A program made the translations under genes and the position numbers. The notes under the pieces are model-generated. The model searched no databases and was not told the origin of the DNA. It saw nothing but the letters and a program-made list of their open reading frames with translations. This document shows, one piece after another, positions 17,220 through 26,101 of a DNA stretch of 64,000 nt (the stretch's first letter is position 1; every line of letters begins with the position of its first letter). Source of the stretch: Ligilactobacillus pabuli (lineage in GTDB: Bacteria; Bacillota; Bacilli; Lactobacillales; Lactobacillaceae); NCBI RefSeq assembly GCF_022836475.1, contig NZ_BQXH01000011.1:29176-93175 (forward strand), written 5' to 3'.

Positions 17220-17861
17220 TTGACAGAATTAAAACTGCAAGGTGTTCCGGTTAACGACGTTTATACCGGAATGAAGGAACGAAACGTTAAAGATTCAACG
17301 GCTAAATTAGCGGCGGCACACGTCACAATTGCTGGCTGCGGTGGTTTGGAAACTAACATTTCACTGGCATTAACGAGAATTGGAGTCGGTCATTTAACAT
17401 TGATCGATTTTGACGAAGTAGAACTGAGCAATTTAAACCGGCAACAATTTAAATTCAGCCAGGTGGGAATGCCTAAGGTTCAAGCAATGAAGCAAAACCT
17501 GCAAGAAGTTAACCCATTTGTGACCGTAGATGCAATTCAAACGGAAGTTACCGCTGAAAATGTGCCCGAACTATTTGCGGATGCGGATATCATCTGTGAA
17601 GCCTTTGATAATCCAGCTGCTAAAGCATTACTGTTGGAAAATGCTAGTACAGAATTTCCAGAGAAACCGCTTGTGATGGGAACTGGAATGGCCGGAATAC
17701 ATAGCTCAAACGAGATCACCACCAAACATTTGCGTGAGAATCTTTACATCGCGGGCGATGGTGTTTCCAAGGGGATGGAAGGCTTAATGGCACCGCGGGT
17801 CATGATCTGTGCTGGTCATGAAGCCAACATGATCACTCGTTTGATCCTTGGCGCAGAATAA
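17220..17861 (+). CDS. thiF: ThiS adenylyltransferase ThiF (short form)
   Basis: This 213-residue E1-like enzyme activates the ThiS C-terminus by adenylation. The nucleotide loop GCGGLE (about 39-44), DFDEVELSNLNRQQF (about 63-77) and MGTGMAGI are visible. The protein is shorter than E. coli ThiF and lacks the C-terminal Cys pairs of the zinc site, as in the short ThiF family found in Firmicutes and clostridia. The TTG start has the SD TAGGGGG. It lies between thiS and thiG in the TPP-controlled operon. Confidence 0.9.
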   Translation: MTELKLQGVPVNDVYTGMKERNVKDSTAKLAAAHVTIAGCGGLETNISLALTRIGVGHLTLIDFDEVELSNLNRQQFKFSQVGMPKVQAMKQNLQEVNPFVTVDAIQTEVTAENVPELFADADIICEAFDNPAAKALLLENASTEFPEKPLVMGTGMAGIHSSNEITTKHLRENLYIAGDGVSKGMEGLMAPRVMICAGHEANMITRLILGAE

Positions 17862-17906
17862 AAACTTAGTTGCAACAGAACTGACTGATAAATGGAGGAA
17901 TTTAAA

Positions 17907-18677
17907 ATGACAGAAGATTTATTAACAATTGGTGGTCACACCTTTTCATCACGTTTTATTTTGGGCTCAGGCAAATATTCATATGACTTGATCGACGCTG
18001 CGGTTAAAAATGCTCAGGCACAAATCATTACCATGGCCTTGCGTCGGAATGTCAGCGCAGAAGAAAATATTTTGAACTATATTCCAGCAGACGTCACGAT
18101 CTTACCAAATACTTCCGGTTCAACCACTGCCGAAGAAGCAATTCGGACTGCCCGTATCGCCCGTGAATTAAGCGGCAGTGACTTTGTTAAGCTGGAAGTT
18201 GTTCCCGATAAGAAATACTTAATGCCAGATAACTACGAAACATTAAAGGCGACAGAAGTATTGGCTAAAGAAGGCTTTATCGTGATGCCGTATGTGCTGC
18301 CAGACCTAAATGTTGCCCATAGTTTGGTTGATGCCGGAGCTGCCACAGTGATGCCATTAGCTGCACCAATTGGCACTAATAAAGGATTAGCTACGAAGGA
18401 TCTGATTCAAATTTTGATCGACGAAATTGATGTCCCAGTCATCGTTGATGCCGGGATCGGTCGTCCAAGTCAAGCAGCCGAAGCAATGGAAATGGGTGCG
18501 GACGCGATCATGGCGAATACTTCGATGGCAACTGCCGGCAACATTCCATTGATGGCAGAAGCTTTCCGTTTGGCAGTCGAAGCTGGGCGCAAAGCATATC
18601 TTGCTCAACCAGGACGTGTGATCGAACATGGTGCAGTAGCTTCTTCACCAGTGAAAGGTGTTAGCCAGAAAGGTTAA
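17907..18677 (+). CDS. thiG: Thiazole synthase ThiG
   Basis: This 256-residue TIM-barrel enzyme condenses DXP, ThiS thiocarboxylate and dehydroglycine to thiazole phosphate. The start region SRFILGSGKYS, the KLEVVPDKKYLMPDN segment with the family Schiff-base Lys, VMPLAAPIGTNKG, and DAGIGRPSQAAEAMEMGADAIMANTS are all typical. An ATG at 17892 overlaps the SD GGAGG, so ATG 17907 is the start. No thiH or thiO for dehydroglycine supply is in the operon or window. Confidence 0.96.
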   Translation: MTEDLLTIGGHTFSSRFILGSGKYSYDLIDAAVKNAQAQIITMALRRNVSAEENILNYIPADVTILPNTSGSTTAEEAIRTARIARELSGSDFVKLEVVPDKKYLMPDNYETLKATEVLAKEGFIVMPYVLPDLNVAHSLVDAGAATVMPLAAPIGTNKGLATKDLIQILIDEIDVPVIVDAGIGRPSQAAEAMEMGADAIMANTSMATAGNIPLMAEAFRLAVEAGRKAYLAQPGRVIEHGAVASSPVKGVSQKG

Positions 18678-18680
18678 GAG

Positions 18681-19904
18681 ATGACAGAAAAAGCAGTTGA
18701 GACAGTCCAAGAATTATTTGCACAAATTATCGACCTGTCACGCGAGACACCCGGGCAAAATCGGGCAGTTTATTCCGCCAACTGGGTGGCAGCTCAGGGA
18801 TTAGTGATTAAATTTGCCTTAGCGCACGGTTTACAAGTAATGGTGGATGATTTTGGGACTGTTTATGCAGACCTGCCAGGGCAAACAAGCAGTCAGGTGG
18901 TCGCGACGGGTTCGCACATTGACACAGTTACGGATGGCGGACGTTACGATGGCTTGTACGGGGTGCTTGGTGGTTTGCAAGCAGTCTTAAACCTGCAAAA
19001 AGATGCCGCACGTTTACAACACACGGTACGGTTGATTTCCTTTAGTGAAGAAGAAGGCAGCCGTTTTCCCACGACTTTTACCGGTTCTAAGCACTATATC
19101 AAAGCGGACCAAGACCTTGATTTGACTGACGAAAATGGAGTTTCGTTTGCAGCGGCCAAACAGGAGGCAGTCGCAAAACTGCAAGCAATCACAGGGGTCA
19201 ACCGTGGCATACCAGCTGTACCTGCTTGTTTTACAGAATTACACATTGAACAAGGTCCTCGGCTAGAATTAGCTCACGCGCAAATTGGCTTAGTGACAGC
19301 GATTTGCGGACAACGGCGGTTTACGATCCAAGTTCATGGAAATGCCAATCATGCGGGAACGACTCCGATGGACCAACGGCAAGACGCTTTGTTAGCTGCA
19401 GCTGAACTCATTGGCAAGCTGCATTCGTTAGCTGGTGAGGTTTCGGATCAGTTGACATTTACAGTAGGGCAACTGAATGTCTTGCCAAATACGGTCAACG
19501 TGATCCCTGGTCAAGTTAACTTTACGGTTGACTGTCACCATGATGACGAAGCAACCTTAGATCACTATGAACAGCTACTGCGCCAACAAGTTGAGCAGTT
19601 GGGTCAACGCGCAGGTTTCCACACTGAAATCGAGCGTTGGGCTCATGACTTGCCAACTCACTTGGATTCACAGTTGCTGGCCGCTAACCGCAAACTAGCG
19701 CAAAAACTGGGTTTAAGTCAGTTAGAACTGGCTTCAGGAGCGGGACATGATAGTGAGATCATGAGTCGAGTGACACCAACGACGATGATCTTTGTACCAA
19801 GTATTGGGGGAGTCAGCCATGCACCTGCGGAAAACACAAGTGAGGCTGATTTGCAGGCGGGGGTCGCTTTATTAACTGCCAGCTTGCAGAACTTGGCTTT
19901 TTAG
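18681..19904 (+). CDS. M20-family amidase/carbamoylase (AllC/HyuC-like)
   Basis: This 407-residue zinc hydrolase belongs to the allantoate amidohydrolase / N-carbamoyl-L-amino acid hydrolase branch. Metal-site motifs are GSHIDTV (about 80-86), GGRYDGLYGVLGG, EEEGSRFPTTFTGS and the dimerisation-domain motif HAGTTPMDQRQDA. The ATG is 3 nt after the thiG stop, so it is in the TPP-controlled operon. The context suggests a role in thiamin-precursor salvage, for example opening an amide or N-carbamoyl bond of an imported precursor. It is not the same M20 branch as the known salvage deformylase YlmB, so this is inference. Confidence 0.85.
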   Translation: MTEKAVETVQELFAQIIDLSRETPGQNRAVYSANWVAAQGLVIKFALAHGLQVMVDDFGTVYADLPGQTSSQVVATGSHIDTVTDGGRYDGLYGVLGGLQAVLNLQKDAARLQHTVRLISFSEEEGSRFPTTFTGSKHYIKADQDLDLTDENGVSFAAAKQEAVAKLQAITGVNRGIPAVPACFTELHIEQGPRLELAHAQIGLVTAICGQRRFTIQVHGNANHAGTTPMDQRQDALLAAAELIGKLHSLAGEVSDQLTFTVGQLNVLPNTVNVIPGQVNFTVDCHHDDEATLDHYEQLLRQQVEQLGQRAGFHTEIERWAHDLPTHLDSQLLAANRKLAQKLGLSQLELASGAGHDSEIMSRVTPTTMIFVPSIGGVSHAPAENTSEADLQAGVALLTASLQNLAF

Positions 19905-19934
19905 GAGCTAAAAGAATGGAATGGAGGAAAATCA

Positions 19935-21185
19935 GTGCGTAAATTTAGTCTAACTACTCAAATCACTGGCGCAATGCTAGTCGGGGTCGTCTTAGGAGCA
20001 GTTTGGCCCAAACTAGCCCAAGATTTAAGCATTATTGGGGAAATCTTTTTGCGTTTGATTCAAATGGGTGTCGTGCTAATGATTTTTGGGGCAGTGATCG
20101 AGGCGTTGGGGAGCCTCAAGCCCCAAGATTTAGGACGGCTAGGACTAAAAACGGGTTGCTGGTTTTTTGTAACAACAGTATTAGCGGCATTACTCGGCAT
20201 TGGCGGCGGGTTAATTTTACAACCAGGAAAAGTAGCTGATTTAGCGCAATTTGCGGGGACTAAGTTTAAGGGACCAGCCGCAACTAACTTCCATGATACC
20301 GTGTTGAATTTCTTTCCCACAAACATCTTTAACTCTCTTTCAAGTGGGAATGTGATTCAAGTTTTGGTATTTGCGAGTTTGTTCGGGGTCGTTTTGAGCC
20401 GTGCCAACGTGCAGGGCAATTATCAGCGAGTCCTAGAACTGGTTAAACAAGTCAACCAACTCGTGGTCAAAATGGTCATGTTAGTTATGAAGTTAGCGCC
20501 GCTAGGGATTGCTTCACTGGTTGCCACTGCGTTAGCCACCAATGGCAGTCAGGTGCTCTTACCGTTAGTGCGTTTCTTAGGGGATTACGCCTTATTGACG
20601 GTACTGTTTGTTGGCGGACTATTTTGTTTTACTAGTTGGTATGCCAAAGTTCCTTTGCTCAGTTTGGTGAAAGGCTTTAGCGAGATTATTGTTGTTGCTT
20701 TCACTACTACTTCTTCAGCGGTCGCTTTGCCGGTGGAAATGAAGGTAGCGCGTGACAAATTAGGGGTCAGTCAGCCAGTCAGCCAGCTGGTTTTACCATT
20801 AGGGATGGCTCTGAATAGTAATGGGTTAGCACTGTACTTGTCATTAGTTTGTGTCACGATGATGCAGTTAATGGGAACTAGTTTGACGTTTGGAATGTTA
20901 GGGAAAGTGGTTGTTTTAGCAATTTTAGCCTGCTTAGGGACGGTCGTCGTACCAGGTGGAGGTTTAGTTGCGTTAACGATCATGGTGCCGGCCCTAGGAA
21001 TGCCGGCTGCTAGCATTGGCTTGTTTGCAGGCATTGATTGGTTTGTTGGGATGTTTCGGACAGTTGCCAATGTAGTCGGTGATACAACCACTGCCATCGG
21101 TGTTGCAGCGAGTGATGATCAGTTGCAGCGAACAGTTTATCAAACTAAGAGCTCTAAAATGAAGCAAGCTAAACAAGCTTCTTAA
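19935..21185 (+). CDS. Dicarboxylate/amino acid:cation symporter (DAACS family)
   Basis: This 416-residue membrane protein has about eight helices and two re-entrant loops. VVAFTTTSSAVALPVEMK is the serine-rich first loop of the GltP/Glt family, followed by LPLGMALNSNGLALYLS (the NMDGT-type helix, here altered to NSNG) and the VVPGGGLVALTIMVPALG loop. The changed NMDGT motif suggests an atypical substrate. The GTG start follows GGAGG. It ends the thiSFG-hydrolase operon, so its substrate may be a thiamin-related amino compound (inference). Confidence 0.88.
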   Translation: MRKFSLTTQITGAMLVGVVLGAVWPKLAQDLSIIGEIFLRLIQMGVVLMIFGAVIEALGSLKPQDLGRLGLKTGCWFFVTTVLAALLGIGGGLILQPGKVADLAQFAGTKFKGPAATNFHDTVLNFFPTNIFNSLSSGNVIQVLVFASLFGVVLSRANVQGNYQRVLELVKQVNQLVVKMVMLVMKLAPLGIASLVATALATNGSQVLLPLVRFLGDYALLTVLFVGGLFCFTSWYAKVPLLSLVKGFSEIIVVAFTTTSSAVALPVEMKVARDKLGVSQPVSQLVLPLGMALNSNGLALYLSLVCVTMMQLMGTSLTFGMLGKVVVLAILACLGTVVVPGGGLVALTIMVPALGMPAASIGLFAGIDWFVGMFRTVANVVGDTTTAIGVAASDDQLQRTVYQTKSSKMKQAKQAS

Positions 21186-21188
21186 AGC

Positions 21189-21247
21189 ATAAAAGCACCA
21201 GTTGATTCCTAAGTTATGTAACTTGAAAATCAGCTGGTGCTTTTTTA
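21189..21247 (+). terminator. Terminator of the thiSFG operon
   Basis: AAAAGCACCAGTTGATT pairs with AATCAGCTGGTGCTTTTT, followed by TTTTTT. Confidence 0.9.
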
Positions 21248-21291
21248 TTTGCAAAGAGCTAAATGTGAAATGCTCTCAATAAAACTGTTTG

Positions 21292-21580
21292 TGGACTGAA
21301 CTCTGGGAGGCTCGGGTCTACAAATCTGTGTGCTCTGTAGACGTAAGTCCGGAGAAGTAACGTGTACAGTGTGCTCTGTAGACATAAGTCTGTGGAAGTA
21401 ATGTGTACAGCGGGCTCTGTAGACATAAGTTTGGGAAAGTAACGTGTACAGCGAGTTCTGTAGACATAAGTCAGGGGAAGTAATGTGTACAGCGAGTTCT
21501 GTAGACATAAGTCAGGGGAAGTAATACATACAGTGAGCCCTGTATCTAACTTTGGAAGGCTTTGGTCTAAAAATTTATTG
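21292..21580. repeat. 41-bp hairpin array, locus 1 (about seven units)
   Basis: The hexamer CTGTAG or CTGTAT recurs at 21335, 21376, 21417, 21458, 21499 and 21540, an exact 41-bp period. Five full units run CTGTAGACRTAAGT....GTGTACAG, and each can fold because CTGTA pairs with TACAG. Two divergent units with a TGGAC-type start or a GGTCT-type end flank the array (from 21292 and 21540). There is no coding potential. Confidence 0.88.
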
Positions 21581-21588
21581 AACTACTA

Positions 21589-21638
21589 AAACGAGACTAT
21601 CCTTGCCAAATTTGGCAAACAGACAGTCTCGTTCTTTA
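21589..21638. terminator. Hairpin with terminator form
   Basis: AAACGAGACT and AGTCTCGTTCT form the outer stem and TTGCCAAATTTGGCAA the inner one. It may serve the aldo/keto reductase on the minus strand. Confidence 0.6.
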
Positions 21639-21648
21639 GATTATTTTT

Positions 21649-21769
21649 TTAGTCGAGCTCCTTGAGGCAAGAGATTCCGCTTATCTCAGCCCAACCTTCA
21701 ATGCCTAAACCGCATTAAAGGTTAGGTTACGATAATGCTCGTCTCTTAACCGCCTCACTCCGCTCTGTT
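21649..21769 (-). repeat. Structured intergenic repeat, copy E
   Basis: On the minus strand the head AACAGAGCGGAG directly follows the reductase stop codon. GAGGC pairs with GCCTC, AAGAGA with TCTCTT, the inner hairpin contains TTTAATGC/GCATTGAA, and the tail is GGAGCTCGACTAA. This is a clear compensatory variant of the outer stem. Confidence 0.9.
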
Positions 21770-21771
21770 AA

Positions 21772-22623
21772 TTAAAAGTTTGTTTTATCAGGGTCACTAC
21801 CGTAGCCGCCAATCCCAACTAGTTGATCAATTTCGGACATTTGTTCAGCAGTTAATTCAAAGTCAAAAATCTGAGTGTTTTCCGCAATGCGGTCCGCATG
21901 GACAGACTTAGGCAATGGCAGGTATTCACGCTGCAACGACCAGCGGAGACAAACTTGCGCAATTGTATGCTGAGTTTCTTCGGCTAGCTTTTGTAAAGTT
22001 GGGTCAGTGAAAATCTTACCCGTTCCAAATGGACTGTAAGCTTCCAGCAACATCCCGTGTGCCCGTGAATATTCAACTAATTCGTCATCGTGATCACCAG
22101 GGCAAAGGTGGATTTGGTTAACCATTGGTGCCACAGTCTGAGTTTTTTCCAGAACTTCTAAGTGATGCTGGCGGAAGTTGGAGACACCAATTGCCCGAAT
22201 CTTACCAGCTTTGTAAGCATCTTCGAAAGCACGCCAAGTTTCTTGGAGGTGTTTTTCCCAGTCATCTTCGCGATATTGTGCTGGGTTAGGCCAGTGAATC
22301 AAGAAGAGGTCTAAATAATCAATACCAAGGTCAGCCAAGGATTGGTCTAAAGCGGCAGTTGCTTGATCATAAGTATGGTAAATGTTGTTTAATTTACTTG
22401 TGATAAAGATTTCATCACGGGCAACACCACTAGCTTTGATTCCGCGGCCGACACTTTTTTCGTTGCCGTACATTTCAGCTGTGTCAATGTGACGATAGCC
22501 AGCATCGATTGCTGCTTTAACAGAAGATTCAGCGACATCACCATCGGGAGTCTGCCAGGTACCAAAACCAACGACTGGAATTTTGACGTCGTTACTTAAA
22601 GTGTAAGTGCTTGTTAAGTCCAT
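21772..22623 (-). CDS. Aldo/keto reductase (2,5-diketogluconate reductase-like)
   Basis: This 283-residue NADPH-dependent oxidoreductase has a TIM barrel. VGFGTWQTPDG, GYRHIDTAEMYGNE (catalytic Asp and Tyr), FITSKLN (Lys), DYLDLFLIHWPNP (His) and the cofactor section LPKSVHADRIAEN are present. The frame extends to 22665, but the SD GAGGT fits the ATG at 22623 (MDLTSTYTL). The gene stands alone and shares its upstream region with the copper operon. The physiological substrate is unknown. Confidence 0.93.
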   Translation of the reverse strand: MDLTSTYTLSNDVKIPVVGFGTWQTPDGDVAESSVKAAIDAGYRHIDTAEMYGNEKSVGRGIKASGVARDEIFITSKLNNIYHTYDQATAALDQSLADLGIDYLDLFLIHWPNPAQYREDDWEKHLQETWRAFEDAYKAGKIRAIGVSNFRQHHLEVLEKTQTVAPMVNQIHLCPGDHDDELVEYSRAHGMLLEAYSPFGTGKIFTDPTLQKLAEETQHTIAQVCLRWSLQREYLPLPKSVHADRIAENTQIFDFELTAEQMSEIDQLVGIGGYGSDPDKTNF

Positions 22624-22762
22624 ACTATAAAACCTCACTTTGTTAAATTTATAGTTCATTCCCATTATTATATAAGGAAATTAACTGATTGTAAAACGTT
22701 TGCACTTTCACAAAGATCAAAGTATTTGTGGGAAAAGCTTTATTTTTAGCTTAGCTTTTTCG

Positions 22763-22814
22763 TTGACAAATGTAAATATAATGTTATGATATTGGTGAAA
22801 AGATGACAAATGTA
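22763..22814 (+). promoter_or_regulatory. Copper operon promoter with two cop-box-like sites
   Basis: TTGACA (22763) and TATGAT (22785) are 16 nt apart. GACAAATGTA occurs at 22765-22774 over the -35 and again at 22805-22814 downstream, close to the CopY box TACANNTGTA. CopY repression relieved by copper is expected. Confidence 0.8.
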
Positions 22815-22833
22815 AACGAAAAGAGATGAGAGT

Positions 22834-23274
22834 ATGGCAGTCACTGAAATGGCTCCTGAAATGACGACGGCAGAATGGGAACTGATGCGTATTATTTGGA
22901 CTAAGGGTCAGGCTAGTAGTAGTGAAGTCAGCGCATTGATCCGTGCGAAAAAGAACTGGACAGAGTCAACGGTTAAAACCTTGTTGCGGCGCTTGGTCAA
23001 TAAACAGGCTTTAAAAACAGTGAGAGATGGACGCCGCTTCATCTATTTGCCGCTAATTACCGAAAGTCATGCGATGGATCAAATGGCTGAGGAAACTTTT
23101 GCCCGTTTGTGTGAAATGAAAAAGGGACAGGAATTAACAAAATTGTTAGAGGAAACGACTTTAAGCCAGGCAGATATTCGACAAATGCAAGCGGTACTGG
23201 CGACTAAGTTAGCATCAGCACCACAGACGGTTGCTTGTAACTGTTTGCCCGGAGTGGAACATGCTTGTTGCTAG
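22834..23274 (+). CDS. copY: Copper-responsive repressor CopY
   Basis: This 146-residue winged-helix repressor is of the BlaI/MecI/CopY family. MTTAEWELMRIIW and SSSEVSALIRAKKNWTESTVKTLLRRLVNK form the DNA-binding part (about 10-60). The C-terminus CNCLPGVEHACC is a variant of the CXCX4CXC metal-binding tail that exchanges zinc and copper, ending in CC rather than CXC. It is the first gene of the operon, with two operator-like sites at the promoter. Copper should displace zinc and release the protein from DNA. Confidence 0.95.
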   Translation: MAVTEMAPEMTTAEWELMRIIWTKGQASSSEVSALIRAKKNWTESTVKTLLRRLVNKQALKTVRDGRRFIYLPLITESHAMDQMAEETFARLCEMKKGQELTKLLEETTLSQADIRQMQAVLATKLASAPQTVACNCLPGVEHACC

Positions 23275-23301
23275 GAAATCATAGAAAGAAGGAGAAATCT
23301 A

Positions 23302-23673
23302 ATGATTAAAATTATCGTGGTCTTGGTTGGTTTAGCAATCATCGCTTTTATTGCCTGGTGGTTTTTCGGCAAGCACGAAGTCGAAGAAGGAACAGCGGAC
23401 CTGAGCGCTGACCAGCAAAGCATTGATGTTGAGGTTTTGGGTGGCTATTCACCAGAAACGGTGGTCTTAAAGCAGGGTGTGCCTGCTAAAATCAACTTTA
23501 CGAGAAAGGACCCGTCAAGTTGTTTGGATCGGGTCGTTTTCCCTGATTTTGGAATCAACCAGGAACTCCCCAAGGATGAAACTAAGTCAGTTAAAATTGA
23601 TACTAGTAAATCTGGCGAATTCGAATGGGCCTGTGGCATGGATATGTTCCATGGCAAATTGATCATCAAGTAA
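23302..23673 (+). CDS. Membrane-anchored cupredoxin-like protein
   Basis: This 123-residue protein has an N-terminal membrane helix (about 3-22) and an extracytoplasmic cupredoxin-like beta domain. Possible copper ligands are the Cys in SSCLDRV and the Cys, Met and His in WACGMDMFHGKL. The SD GAAGGAGAA precedes the ATG. It is in the cop operon between copY and a second cupredoxin. A copper acceptor or donor for the ATPase is likely, but oxidase-like activity cannot be excluded. Confidence 0.85.
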   Translation: MIKIIVVLVGLAIIAFIAWWFFGKHEVEEGTADLSADQQSIDVEVLGGYSPETVVLKQGVPAKINFTRKDPSSCLDRVVFPDFGINQELPKDETKSVKIDTSKSGEFEWACGMDMFHGKLIIK

Positions 23674-23737
23674 AGTGTACTAAATTCATTAATCAGTCAG
23701 TCAAAATTTTTAGTAACTATTCTTAGGAGGAATTATC

Positions 23738-24013
23738 ATGAGTGAAAAACAAGTTCAAGCAGTTAATGTCACAGTTGCAGGTGGCTACGATCCAGCAGTA
23801 GTAACTTTAAAGCAAGGTGTTCCGGCCCAGTTAACTTTTACTCGCACCAACGACAAAGGGTGTTTGGATGTTGTGCATTCAAAAGAAATGGGCTTTGAAG
23901 AAGAATTACCGTTGAATCAGCCAAAAACAGTGACAGTACCAACTGATCAAGCAGGTGAATTTCAATATAGTTGTGGAATGGACATGTTCTTTGGGAAAGT
24001 AGTTGTTGAATAA
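23738..24013 (+). CDS. Cytosolic cupredoxin-like protein (putative copper chaperone)
   Basis: This 91-residue protein is a close paralogue of the preceding cupredoxin domain without the membrane helix. [20 protein letters not shown] aligns with LGGYSPETVVLKQGVPAKI, and [13 protein letters not shown] with CGMDMFHGKLIIK. The final His ligand of the paralogue is Phe here. It has a strong SD (TAGGAGG) and overlaps the ATPase start by one base. It may deliver Cu(I) to the ATPase in place of a CopZ chaperone. Confidence 0.85.
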   Translation: MSEKQVQAVNVTVAGGYDPAVVTLKQGVPAQLTFTRTNDKGCLDVVHSKEMGFEEELPLNQPKTVTVPTDQAGEFQYSCGMDMFFGKVVVE

Positions 24014-25947
24014 TGAAAATTACGACGCGCTTTTGGATCTCATTAGTGCTCTCAGTGCCAATGCTGATTGAGATGCTGCTGATGCCATTGACTGGTTGGA
24101 TGTTACCAGGCGGTCAGTGGACGATGCTAGTGTTAACGACGATCGTGATGGCCTTATCGGCGGGACCATTTCTTCAGAGTGCTTGGGCATCCTTTAAAAA
24201 GCATCATTCTAATATGGATACTTTGGTCGCCGTCGGCACTGCGACAGCTTACCTATATAGTATCTATGCAATGGCGACCGGTAAGCAAGTTTTCTTTGAA
24301 AGTGCAGCCTTTGTGATCACCTTTGTCTTGTTAGGCCAAGTTTTAGAGGAACGGATGCGTAATAATGCCTCGAACGCGATTGAAAAGTTAGTAGACTTGC
24401 AGGCGAAAGATGCTGAGGTCAAACGGAACGGGCAGTTTGTCAAGCTCCCAGTTGATCAGCTGGTGTTGGGCGATGAAGTGCGGGTGAAACCAGGGCAAAA
24501 AGTGGCAGTCGATGGCGAAATTTTAAGCGGCAGCTCCAACATTGATGAATCGATGGTGACTGGTGAAAGTATGCCGGTTAAAAAACAAGTTGGCGACCAG
24601 GTCATTGGTGCAACGATCAATGGTAACGGGACTTTCACTTTTAAAGTTAAAAAAATTGGTGATGATACCATGCTGGCGCAAATTGTTGAGCTGGTCAAGA
24701 AGGCACAAAATAGTCACGCACCAATTCAAAAGTTAACTGACAAGGTTTCTGATATCTTTGTGCCAGTTGTTTTGATGATTGCAATTGCGACATTTTTGAT
24801 TTGGTATGCAGTAGTTGGTGTGAATGTTGCTAATGCGTTGATTTTTGCAGTTTCTGTGGTGGTGATCGCCTGTCCATGTGCATTAGGGCTCGCAACTCCG
24901 ACCGCATTAATGGTTGGAACTGGTCGAGGTGCCAAAATGGGGATCTTGATCAAGAACGGTGAAGTGCTTGAAACAGTGAATGACATTCAGACGGTAGTTT
25001 TTGATAAAACTGGGACAATTACCGTGGGAGAGCCGAAAGTGACTGATATTGTGGGCGCTGACAAACAGGTGTTAAAAGTCGCCGCTGCATTAGAGGAATC
25101 TTCAGAACATCCATTGGCGACTGCCATTATGACAGTTGCTAAGGAGCAGAAGTTAGCGTTTGAGCATGCGACAGATTTTCAAGCAATCGAGGGTCAAGGT
25201 GTGGCTGCGACGGTTGCAGGCCAGCAAGCATTTGTCGGTAATGAAAAACTGCGCCATAATTATGAGATGTCGGCCAAGCTGCAAGCAGAAATGACGCGTT
25301 TGCAAGATGAAGCTAAGACAGTGGTTTTAGTTGGCTTAAACCAAAAAGTCATTGGGTTGATTGCGATTCAAGATGCACCAAAATCAACTTCAAAAGAAGC
25401 AATGGCGGCACTAAAATCACGCGGGTTAAAGACAGTCATGTTGACTGGGGATAACCAGCGAGTGGCGCAAGCAATCGCTAATGAGGTAGGAATCGACCAG
25501 GTGATCGCAGACGTTTTGCCACAGGATAAGGCTGAACAAATCAAGCAGCTGCAAGCACAGGGTAAGGTGGCCTTTGTTGGCGACGGAATCAATGATGCTC
25601 CAGCATTGAGCACGGCAGATGTGGGAATCGCGATGGGGTCTGGAACAGATATTGCCATTGACTCCGGTGGAATTGTGTTAGTCAAAAATGATTTACGTGA
25701 TGTTGACCGGGCTTTGGCTTTGAGTAAGAAAACATTTGGAAGAATTAAGTTAAACTTATTCTGGGCGTTTATCTATAATGTCTTAGGCATTCCAGTCGCT
25801 GCGGGTGTCTTTTATGGGTTAGGGTTGACGCTCAGCCCAGAAATCGCCGGGCTAGCGATGGCCTTTAGTTCACTGTCAGTGGTCACTAGTTCAGTCTTGT
25901 TGAATCAAGCTAAACTCAGCAGCAAAGTGACAATGGATGAAGCGTAA
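24013..25947 (+). CDS. copA: Copper-translocating P1B-type ATPase without N-terminal HMA domain
   Basis: This 644-residue copper pump has the P1B layout: early helices, the TGES-type actuator ([11 protein letters not shown]), the transport motif CPC (about 287-289, [15 protein letters not shown]), the phosphorylation Asp in DKTGT (about 331), the HP motif SSEHPLA, and [10 protein letters not shown]. It starts directly with the first helix, so the usual N-terminal CXXC domain is missing. The two preceding cupredoxins may replace it. ATG overlaps the previous stop. Whether it is called copA or copB is a naming issue; CPC points to Cu(I). Confidence 0.94.
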   Translation: MKITTRFWISLVLSVPMLIEMLLMPLTGWMLPGGQWTMLVLTTIVMALSAGPFLQSAWASFKKHHSNMDTLVAVGTATAYLYSIYAMATGKQVFFESAAFVITFVLLGQVLEERMRNNASNAIEKLVDLQAKDAEVKRNGQFVKLPVDQLVLGDEVRVKPGQKVAVDGEILSGSSNIDESMVTGESMPVKKQVGDQVIGATINGNGTFTFKVKKIGDDTMLAQIVELVKKAQNSHAPIQKLTDKVSDIFVPVVLMIAIATFLIWYAVVGVNVANALIFAVSVVVIACPCALGLATPTALMVGTGRGAKMGILIKNGEVLETVNDIQTVVFDKTGTITVGEPKVTDIVGADKQVLKVAAALEESSEHPLATAIMTVAKEQKLAFEHATDFQAIEGQGVAATVAGQQAFVGNEKLRHNYEMSAKLQAEMTRLQDEAKTVVLVGLNQKVIGLIAIQDAPKSTSKEAMAALKSRGLKTVMLTGDNQRVAQAIANEVGIDQVIADVLPQDKAEQIKQLQAQGKVAFVGDGINDAPALSTADVGIAMGSGTDIAIDSGGIVLVKNDLRDVDRALALSKKTFGRIKLNLFWAFIYNVLGIPVAAGVFYGLGLTLSPEIAGLAMAFSSLSVVTSSVLLNQAKLSSKVTMDEA

Positions 25948-25950
25948 ATT

Positions 25951-26004
25951 AAAAAACAGGAACAACCTACAGCAGTCTAGCTGTCAACGTTGTTCCTGTT
26001 TTTA
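25951..26004 (+). terminator. Terminator of the cop operon
   Basis: AAAAACAGGAACAAC pairs perfectly with GTTGTTCCTGTTTTT. Confidence 0.92.
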
Positions 26005-26101
26005 ATTAATATTGTTAAAGTTAGACTTAGCGTTTCTCCTCGTTAGTTAGGAGGCTTATTGTATAATAGGGTTATTAATGGCAACAAAGAAAGGACAAAC
26101 A

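Noticed and set aside
18681..19904. YlmB-type formylaminopyrimidine deformylase
   Set aside because: The TPP context is tempting, but the motifs place it in the AllC/HyuC branch rather than the ArgE/DapE branch of M20.
21292..21580. CRISPR array
   Set aside because: The 41-bp units are contiguous and the whole unit is repeated; there are no unique spacers and no cas genes.
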